Of a stretch of DNA of 58,462 bases, positions 52,694 to 58,462 are shown piece by piece. The DNA is from Bacteroidia bacterium. GTDB lineage: Bacteria > Bacteroidota > Bacteroidia > Cytophagales > Cyclobacteriaceae. The DNA lies in NCBI GenBank assembly GCA_030430325.1, contig JAUIFR010000003.1, positions 1 through 58,462 of the forward strand, given 5' to 3'. The notes under the pieces were generated by a model, which saw only the letters and a list, made by a program, of their open reading frames with translations, ran no database searches and had not been told where the DNA came from. A program made the translations under genes and the position numbers. Each line of letters starts with the position of its first letter. Within the stretch, counting starts at the first letter, position 1.

Positions 52694-53158
52694 ATGGCAG
52701 GTATGAAGAACATCATCATTATTATTTTACTTACCTTTGTTTGCAATATGGTCATTGCACAAACGCAGCGCTTACTAATCGCCAAAAATTCAGCAAAAGT
52801 TTATGTAAAACCCACATTGGAAGAGCAATTTGAAATGCATACTTCTAAAAACCATAAGAAAAAAGTGCCTATTAAAACTTTGAAAAAGATGCCCCTTGAT
52901 CACCAACACAAAATGATTACCAATTATGGCAAAAATTTGTTAAAACGATTACGTGGTAATTCTAAAATCTATCTTTATTGGATGGGCAGTTATTTTGCTG
53001 AAGTTAAAGAGGGTAATGAAGGTGAAGTTAAAAGCGTCCTACTGTTTACACATCACTCATGGTTGGAACATTATTCAGAGCCGCAGGCTCATTATACTGA
53101 AAAGCTACAAATGTATAGTGACATACCAGGCCTACTTGACCTGATTAAGCAAAATTAG
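52694..53158 (+). CDS. Small exported protein of unknown function
   Basis: The product is 154 residues, or 151 if the second ATG at 52703 (MKNIIIIILLTFVCNMVIAQ) is the true start, which gives a more typical signal peptide. The mature part begins QTQRLLIAKNSAKVYVKPT. It is basic in the middle (SKNHKKKVPIKTLKKM) and ends in YSDIPGLLDLIKQN. I recognise no domain. There is no lipobox and no further membrane segment, so a periplasmic location is likely. It is separated from dnaX by 257 bp and from the next gene by a strong hairpin. Confidence 0.7.
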   Translation: MAGMKNIIIIILLTFVCNMVIAQTQRLLIAKNSAKVYVKPTLEEQFEMHTSKNHKKKVPIKTLKKMPLDHQHKMITNYGKNLLKRLRGNSKIYLYWMGSYFAEVKEGNEGEVKSVLLFTHHSWLEHYSEPQAHYTEKLQMYSDIPGLLDLIKQN

Positions 53159-53185
53159 GAATATTCTAAGGGAATATCTTTGGGT

Positions 53186-53232
53186 TGCCATTCTTCTTTA
53201 TTAATTTAGATAATTAATAAAGAAGAATGGCA
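53186..53232. repeat. 21-bp perfect inverted repeat next to a start codon
   Basis: TGCCATTCTTCTTTATTAAT plus T (53186-53206) pairs perfectly with 53212-53232 across a 5-nt loop (TAGAT). The stem ends one nt before the ATG at 53234. Neither strand has a T-run after the stem, so it is not a classical terminator. Confidence 0.85.
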
Positions 53233-53233
53233 C

Positions 53234-53668
53234 ATGCGCATCCTATATCCTATATGTTTAGCTTTATGTTTTTGCTCATGCAAGCCCAATGATCAACCTA
53301 CACCATTTAATAATATTCAGACGGAACGACTTTTATCTAATGATTCTACAAAAATATGGTCACAAATTAGTTATGCCATAAATGGAGAAGAATTTTCACC
53401 TTCTTGTGAGCAACAGCAAATCACATTTATCAAATCAGACGATGCCAGACAAGTGGTCATGCAAAATGCTGATAATTGTATGGCCGATACACTTTTGTGG
53501 ACCATCCATCCTACAAATACAGTATTGGCTGCAGATTCATTGCTTTTATTAACTGATACATCTAGCATAACATGGCATATTGAAAGACTTACCTCACTTT
53601 ATGCTACCTTTCGTTATAGCAAGGGTGATCAAACTATTGTTGAATCATACCAACATCAAAGCGAATGA
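53234..53668 (+). CDS. Small lipoprotein of unknown function
   Basis: The product is 144 residues. The N-terminus MRILYPICLALCFCSCKPND has a hydrophobic core and a lipobox-like FCSC, so Cys16 is the likely lipidated residue. The mature protein contains WSQISYAINGEEFSPSCEQQ and DNCMADTLLWTIHPTN and resembles small lipocalin-like lipoproteins common in Bacteroidota; that likeness is only by feel and I assign no function. The start lies directly after a 21-bp stem that would hide the ribosome landing site, and no other ATG gives a signal sequence. The next gene (purN) follows after 36 bp. Confidence 0.72.
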   Translation: MRILYPICLALCFCSCKPNDQPTPFNNIQTERLLSNDSTKIWSQISYAINGEEFSPSCEQQQITFIKSDDARQVVMQNADNCMADTLLWTIHPTNTVLAADSLLLLTDTSSITWHIERLTSLYATFRYSKGDQTIVESYQHQSE

Positions 53669-53704
53669 GTCCATCCCTGTTTAAACATTCAAATAGTATA
53701 AAAA

Positions 53705-54346
53705 ATGGCTAAGCCTTTAAAACTTGCCGTACTTTTATCAGGAAATGGTACAAATTTCCAAGCCATTCTAGATGCTATCGATGCGAAGCAACTAAACGCT
53801 AAAGTCGAGCTTGTTTTGTCAAATAAAAAAGAGGTTCATGGCCTAACTCGAGCAAAAAACTATGGCATAAAGCATCATTGGATAAACCGTAAAAATTTTG
53901 AGAATACAGACCAATATTTTGATGCCTATATTCAATTACTACAAGAGACCGAAGTTGACCTCGTGGTTTTGGCAGGTTTTTTATTGGTACTACCACCACG
54001 CTTTATTAAAGCATTTTCATATAAAATTATAAATATTCATCCATCGCTGATCCCAAGCTTTTGTGGAAAAGGGTTTTATGGGGAAAAGGTGCATCAAGCA
54101 GTTTATAATTCCGGCGTAAAACTAACTGGTGCAACCGTGCATTTTGTAGATGAAGGGACGGATACGGGTCCTATAATACGACAAGAGGCAACTGCCATTT
54201 CGACTGAAGATACAGTAGTATCCATTGCTCAAAAAGTACTTAAAGTGGAGCATAAATTATTAGTTGAGAGTTTAAAGCTCATTGCAGATGGCAAAACGAA
54301 ACTAATTAAACAAGGTGAACAATATAAAGTTGCTATATTGACCTAA
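53705..54346 (+). CDS. purN: Phosphoribosylglycinamide formyltransferase
   Basis: The product is 213 residues, the usual length. It catalyses the transfer of a formyl group from 10-formyltetrahydrofolate to GAR in purine synthesis. The substrate loop LSGNGTNFQAI is near residues 11-21. The catalytic residues are Asn110 and His112 (INIHPSLIPSF) and Asp153 (DEGTDTGPII), matching Asn106, His108 and Asp144 of the E. coli enzyme. VLAGFLLVLPPRFI is also typical. It is followed after 63 bp by a methyltransferase gene on the same strand. Confidence 0.96.
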   Translation: MAKPLKLAVLLSGNGTNFQAILDAIDAKQLNAKVELVLSNKKEVHGLTRAKNYGIKHHWINRKNFENTDQYFDAYIQLLQETEVDLVVLAGFLLVLPPRFIKAFSYKIINIHPSLIPSFCGKGFYGEKVHQAVYNSGVKLTGATVHFVDEGTDTGPIIRQEATAISTEDTVVSIAQKVLKVEHKLLVESLKLIADGKTKLIKQGEQYKVAILT

Positions 54347-54409
54347 ACTCAGATTATCATTTTTTGGATTCTCCTGCTAAATGTTCAACTTTGTAGCAAA
54401 TCACCTTTT

Positions 54410-55312
54410 ATGAAAATACATCATGAACATTGCCCTCTCTGTGAGCAAAAAAGTGGATCGTCTTTTTTACAAACTACAGATTATTCGATTTCGAAAGAAA
54501 CATTTACCATTGAAAAATGTGGAAATTGCCAGTTCAAATATACGCAAGATGTAGCTGATCAACAGCATATTGGCAAATACTATCAAAGTGAAGACTATGT
54601 TTCGCATTCCAATACGAGTAAAGGCATCATTAATACGCTTTACCATATGGTCCGAAGGTATATGCTTGGTAAAAAATGGCGTTTACTCAAAAAATACCAT
54701 CAAGGAACGCAATTATTGGACGTAGGATGTGGTACAGGTCATTTTTTAAATTTTACCCAAAATAAAGGCTACCAAGTAACGGGGATTGAGCAAGACCCTG
54801 GAGCTAGAAAATTTGCGCAAGAGCAATTTAATATTACTGCACACGATACACAACTTATAGACCGTAATGAAAATCTAAAAAAGTTTGAAATCATCACACT
54901 GTGGCATGTATTGGAGCATGTTCATGACCTTAAAGGCTATATGAGTTGGTTTCATAAAAATTTAGTTGATGATGGTGTACTCATTATTGCAGTGCCGAAT
55001 GCAGGCAGTTGGGATGCTTGCCATTATGGGAAATTTTGGGCTGCCTATGATGTTCCGCGGCATTTATGGCATTTTTCGGCAAGTACAATGGCGCAATTAG
55101 CCCAACTAAGTGGGTTTAAAATTATTAAGACACACCGAATGCCATTTGACGCTTATTATAATGCCATGCTGAGTGAGAAATATCAAGGAAATGGCCCTTT
55201 GATCTCATTGATTAAAGGTTTGGTGATTGGTGCTTGGGTTAATTGGCGCTCACTTTGGAATAAAAATGGGTCTAGCTCAATGATTTATGTGATGCAGAAA
55301 TCGAATGCGTAA
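54410..55312 (+). CDS. Class I SAM-dependent methyltransferase with N-terminal zinc-ribbon
   Basis: The product is 300 residues. C8, C11, C37 and C40 (HCPLCEQ; KCGNCQF) form a probable zinc ribbon. The Methyltransf_23-type core starts at LLDVGCGTGHFL (about 102-113), with GIEQDPGARKFA and the post-motif LWHVLEHVHDL. VPNAGSWDACHYGKFWAAYD and PRHLWHFS complete the family pattern seen in methyltransferases of small molecules or cell-surface sugars. The C-terminal part has a hydrophobic stretch (LISLIKGLVIGAWVNW) that may touch the membrane. The substrate cannot be told from sequence. Confidence 0.85.
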   Translation: MKIHHEHCPLCEQKSGSSFLQTTDYSISKETFTIEKCGNCQFKYTQDVADQQHIGKYYQSEDYVSHSNTSKGIINTLYHMVRRYMLGKKWRLLKKYHQGTQLLDVGCGTGHFLNFTQNKGYQVTGIEQDPGARKFAQEQFNITAHDTQLIDRNENLKKFEIITLWHVLEHVHDLKGYMSWFHKNLVDDGVLIIAVPNAGSWDACHYGKFWAAYDVPRHLWHFSASTMAQLAQLSGFKIIKTHRMPFDAYYNAMLSEKYQGNGPLISLIKGLVIGAWVNWRSLWNKNGSSSMIYVMQKSNA

Positions 55313-55381
55313 TTCAATAAATTTTGCAAAATACGTTTATTATATAAATAATATTGCGCGTATTTTGCTAATTACATTCAA
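55312..55381. repeat. Two copies of the interspersed palindromic motif between convergent genes
   Basis: Copies lie at 55312-55341 (core AATTTTGCAAAAT) and 55358-55381 (GCGTATTTTGCTAATTACAT, then TCAA), filling the gap between the methyltransferase and the last CHAT gene. Confidence 0.5.
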
Positions 55382-58164
55382 AATAATCGCATTTTTCTCA
55401 ATAAAATCAATCCACAGACTAAGATTAATGTAATTATGCCAACATACCAAGGTGTAAAAGCATATTTTCGTTGAATCGATATAGGATTACTATTGCCAAT
55501 TTGAATAAATGGTGACCAATAAGCCGGGTGCTTCATGGCTTCTGGTGCATGTTCAATATAAGTTAATTTGGCTTGACGGAGTGCTTCTGATTTACTCATC
55601 CCATCAGTAAGTCCTTTATAAAACTCCTCCATAATGTTGGCTGTTGCCAGATCATCCACTTGCCAGAGTGATACAACCAGCGAAGGTACACCCGCGTACA
55701 TAAATGATCGCGCCAAGGATGCCACCCCATTACCCCGCTCAAATTTACCATAGCCTGTTTGGCAAGCCGAAAGCACCACTAGGTCAGCGTTAAGTTCCAT
55801 TTTAGAGATTTCATAAGCTTGTAAAAAATCATTTTCAGTGCTATCCTGCGTATCAGTGAACGCCAAACTCGATAAAGTTGGAAACTTCTCGTCGAGCAAA
55901 CCGTGCATGGCCAAATGGATGATACCATACTGACTTGCTTTCTCTTTAAAAGTACGCTCTGAGGCCAGGGAATCATATATAAATAAACCTGTAAATGAAC
56001 GAGCTAATCCAGCTACTTCTTGCCGGGCAGCAGGCAGATAACCTAATTCACTTCTTAATTTTACATTCATTGGTATGAGCTGATCGACCTGTGGTAATTC
56101 ATGTTCATTTTTTTCATAGCTAGCAGCTAGTGCAAATAACTCTCCATTGTGGTTAGTAGATTGCTCTTTTTTAAAATTTTCAAGCCATAAGGTGGCCGAA
56201 AAATTGTAACTTACTTCATAATCTTGGATTAGGTAGCGTATACTTTGGAAGCTTGGCGTATGCTTATTTGGAGCAGTGGACACAAAAGTTTCGAATGGGA
56301 GATGGTACAGCTCCCCATCAGGGATGAAGATCAAATGCTTCTTATCCTTAATTTCAACATTTAAAGGAGCAATCAGTTGATGATAAAACCAATAGGCTAG
56401 TTCATTTAAGTCACTATACTTCACTGTTTGGTTATCTAATACATCAAAATTACTCAGCTGTTTTCGATATTCATTTATTTTAGATGAAATACTATGATCA
56501 ATGTCCTTTTTCTTGATCAGGGCCATATTCTGATCAATATAAATGATGAATAACATAGAATCGCCTATAACATACTCAATGAGGGCTTCATTCTGACTTA
56601 GGTTTTTTTGAACTTCAATTATACTGGCTTGATGATTTTGATATTGAAATTGAGCATATTTAGGGTAATCTTTTTCAACTTGTTTCATAAATGCTGAAAT
56701 TTGAAGATTTACTTCATTTAGTAACATTCTAAGACTGTCATTTTCATTTTGAGACCGTTTTTCTAACAACTTCGCTTGAAGCTCAGCATGTTTTTTTTTC
56801 ATTCGCCTTTCTTTATAAATTAAAGAATCTGGTAAATCACCCAATTGGTAAGCTTGAGAAGCCATAGCGGCCTCCATGAGCAATGCAGATTTATGAAACT
56901 CTACATTATGATAAGCCAGATTTACATTTTTATCTAAATCTAAGACATTTAAACTTCGAAGCATCCAATCATGGCTTTTAGCTAGTAAGCGCAGTTTATC
57001 TTGATCATTAAAATAATTATCTCGGCTACGTTTTAGCAAATACATGGCTAAATCTGCAACTAAGATCTGCTTTTGCCTGCTTTCAGGGTTATTTTCTACA
57101 GCCAGCAAATCAAACATACAAGCTAGCGTTTTTTCTACTTCGATAACATGTTCATAAGAAGGAAATGCTAAATTTTTTAGCTTATCGACCCATACTAGAT
57201 CAATATTTTTGCTCAGATTTTTTTTACTCATCGAACCAAGAGCCTCATGAGCATATTCCCAAGCTTTTTGAGTTTGGCCTTTGTTTTTATATAAATACGC
57301 TAAGTTGTTTAAAGACCAAGAATATAGAAAATGACTATTTCCTAACGTTTTTTTTCTAATTTGTAAGGCTTCTAGATAAAGTTGCTCGGCCTCGTTACTG
57401 CGCCCCACTTTTTCATATAATACGGCCAAATTATTCAAGGAATGTGCATATTTATGATGATTTTTTCCCAATGATATACCATGGATATGTAAAGTCTTCA
57501 GGTAGAGAGAATCTGCCAGTTCATAGCGTCCCATCTTTTCATACAATACAGCCAAGTTATTTAAGATAGTGGCATAATTCAAATGATTTTCCCCCAAAGC
57601 ATTTACGAATATTTCTATAGCTTCAAAGAAGAGGTGCTCAGCTTTTTTATTATGTCCCATCAAGTGATAAAATCCAGCCAAATTATTAAGGATAATTGCA
57701 TAATCAGAATGGGTTTTACCGATAACTTTTGCGAATATTTTTCTAGCTTCTAGATTGAGGGGTTCAGCTTCGTTATAGCGACCTATACTGGCATATAAGT
57801 TAGCCAAATTATTCAATATAGTCATATAAAGAAGATGTTCCTTTCCCAAAATCTTAGCACTAATACTTAAAGCTTCTAGGTGTAATGGTTCAGCGTCCTT
57901 ATAGCGCCCCAATCCTACATATACCACTGCTAAGTCATCTGTAAAATTTGCATAAGTAGAATCCATTTCACCATACTCTTGGCGGGCTTTTTCTCTACCA
58001 TATGCAGCATAATTATGTGCATATTCATACTTTCCTTGAATGTACAATGATTCAAATATACTATCCAGCTCAGCATAACTCATTTTTTTTAAATCTTGCG
58101 CCATACTCACAGAGCCTAAAAAATAAAGCAAGCAAAAGCCTAAAATCATTAGGATTCTCTTCAT
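55378..58164 (-). CDS. TPR-CHAT protein, 6 TPR units, separated from the main array
   Basis: The product is 928 residues. A signal peptide (MKRILMILGFCLLYFLGSVSMA) is followed by six TPR units to about residue 310, including LNNLANLYASIGRYNEAE and LNNLAVLYEKMGRYELAD. The linker has DSLRMLLNEVNLQIS. The CHAT domain has LIFIPDGELYHLPFETF, HLAMHGLLDEKFP (His near 754) and LSACQTGYG (Cys near 801). The anchor (YVGIITLILVCGLILLRKMRLF) has drifted from the common form. It belongs to the HNGELFALAASY subgroup. A housekeeping block of about 12.5 kb separates it from the next member, so the array was either split by rearrangement or continues beyond the right edge. Confidence 0.93.
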   Translation of the reverse strand: MKRILMILGFCLLYFLGSVSMAQDLKKMSYAELDSIFESLYIQGKYEYAHNYAAYGREKARQEYGEMDSTYANFTDDLAVVYVGLGRYKDAEPLHLEALSISAKILGKEHLLYMTILNNLANLYASIGRYNEAEPLNLEARKIFAKVIGKTHSDYAIILNNLAGFYHLMGHNKKAEHLFFEAIEIFVNALGENHLNYATILNNLAVLYEKMGRYELADSLYLKTLHIHGISLGKNHHKYAHSLNNLAVLYEKVGRSNEAEQLYLEALQIRKKTLGNSHFLYSWSLNNLAYLYKNKGQTQKAWEYAHEALGSMSKKNLSKNIDLVWVDKLKNLAFPSYEHVIEVEKTLACMFDLLAVENNPESRQKQILVADLAMYLLKRSRDNYFNDQDKLRLLAKSHDWMLRSLNVLDLDKNVNLAYHNVEFHKSALLMEAAMASQAYQLGDLPDSLIYKERRMKKKHAELQAKLLEKRSQNENDSLRMLLNEVNLQISAFMKQVEKDYPKYAQFQYQNHQASIIEVQKNLSQNEALIEYVIGDSMLFIIYIDQNMALIKKKDIDHSISSKINEYRKQLSNFDVLDNQTVKYSDLNELAYWFYHQLIAPLNVEIKDKKHLIFIPDGELYHLPFETFVSTAPNKHTPSFQSIRYLIQDYEVSYNFSATLWLENFKKEQSTNHNGELFALAASYEKNEHELPQVDQLIPMNVKLRSELGYLPAARQEVAGLARSFTGLFIYDSLASERTFKEKASQYGIIHLAMHGLLDEKFPTLSSLAFTDTQDSTENDFLQAYEISKMELNADLVVLSACQTGYGKFERGNGVASLARSFMYAGVPSLVVSLWQVDDLATANIMEEFYKGLTDGMSKSEALRQAKLTYIEHAPEAMKHPAYWSPFIQIGNSNPISIQRKYAFTPWYVGIITLILVCGLILLRKMRLF

Positions 58165-58215
58165 AACAAATGGTATTTTTTTGAAGTTAAAAAACTGGTA
58201 GGTAGGTGGTAAAAG

Positions 58216-58247
58216 TAAATATAGAATAAATTTTGGAATAAATACAA
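58216..58247 (-). promoter_or_regulatory. Promoter of the rightmost TPR-CHAT gene
   Basis: On the minus strand TTG (58245-58247) is followed after 21 nt by TATATTTA (58216-58223), 52 nt before the ATG at 58164. The leader between them and the ATG resembles that of the gene beginning at 39480 (ACCACCTACCTACCAGTT). Confidence 0.5.
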
Positions 58248-58305
58248 GAATGGCTCGTTTAAAATCGATTGGTGTAGGCTCTTTGGCTCAGAAACATTAT
58301 TTTTA

Positions 58306-58374
58306 TTCAACAATATTTGCTAAATACATTTAAAATTTGAATAATTTTGATTATATTTTGCTAAATTTATTTAA
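58306..58374. repeat. Two copies of the interspersed palindromic motif
   Basis: Copies lie at 58306-58333 (TTCAACAATATTTGCTAAAT, ACATTTAA) and 58349-58374 (core ATATTTTGCTAAAT). Confidence 0.45.
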
Positions 58375-58398
58375 AATTTCATTTTCTCGCACTTTTCT

Positions 58399-58423
58399 GG
58401 CGCAGGTTCCCCGAACCTGTGCC
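58399..58423. repeat. GC-rich hairpin at the right edge
   Basis: GGCGCAGGTTC and GAACCTGTGCC form an 11-bp stem with one G-T pair and a CCC loop. No T-run follows on either strand. It may be part of another dispersed repeat that continues outside the window. Confidence 0.4.
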
Positions 58424-58462
58424 TTAGGACAATTATTTTGTCGAAAAATCAATGTAAAACCC

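Noticed and set aside
1..58462. CRISPR or Craspase-type system, suggested by the TPR-CHAT proteins
   Set aside because: There are no regularly spaced repeats and no cas or gRAMP gene. The proteins carry export signals and membrane anchors, unlike the cytosolic Craspase subunit.

Overview
The window comes from an AT-rich member of the Bacteroidota. The evidence is a C-terminal type IX secretion sorting domain on one surface protein, -7 boxes of the TAnnTTTA/TAnnTTTG type, a PG_1098-type methyltransferase, and weak or absent Shine-Dalgarno sequences. A Saprospirales- or Cytophagales-like organism would fit, but the sequence alone does not settle the genus. I saw no rRNA, tRNA or CRISPR array.

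Layout. Positions 1-42844 hold a one-directional (minus strand) array of twelve large paralogous genes for TPR-CHAT proteins: one cut by the left edge, ten intact, and one broken by a frameshift. A thirteenth copy lies at 55378-58164, beyond a housekeeping block. Each protein whose full length is visible has an N-terminal signal peptide, 6 to 10 kinesin-light-chain-like TPR units of about 42 residues, a roughly 400-residue CHAT (caspase-like) domain with its His and Cys dyad, and one C-terminal membrane helix ending in a short basic tail. The expected topology puts a caspase-like protease on the outer face of the inner membrane with a TPR sensor of variable length. Most copies have their own conserved leader with a -7 box 45-52 nt before the start codon.

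Two other loci interrupt the array. At 21695-24445 is a two-gene toxin/immunity module: a DUF4157 protein with a membrane-active middle and a PD-(D/E)xK nuclease-like tail, followed by a small probable immunity gene. It lies between two copies of one CHAT-gene leader. At 34713-36494 is a YadA-head-like surface protein with a peptidase S74 chaperone and a T9SS sorting domain.

The block 43601-55312 is mostly core metabolism: a polytopic membrane TPR protein, gatC, a PlsC acyltransferase, a PG_1098-type methyltransferase, a LysM/RlpA-like wall protein, dnaX (split by an A10 run that looks like a programmed frameshift site), two small exported proteins, purN, and a class I methyltransferase.

Unexplained structure includes about 30 copies of an AT-rich palindromic motif of about 28 bp (arms TTGAATA/TATTCAA around ATTTAGCAAAAT) in gaps between transcription units. 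There are also a hairpin repeat family with a covarying stem, a TTAA-flanked MITE in one CHAT-gene leader, an 11-bp tandem duplication that breaks one CHAT gene, and a 21-bp perfect hairpin directly before a lipoprotein start codon.
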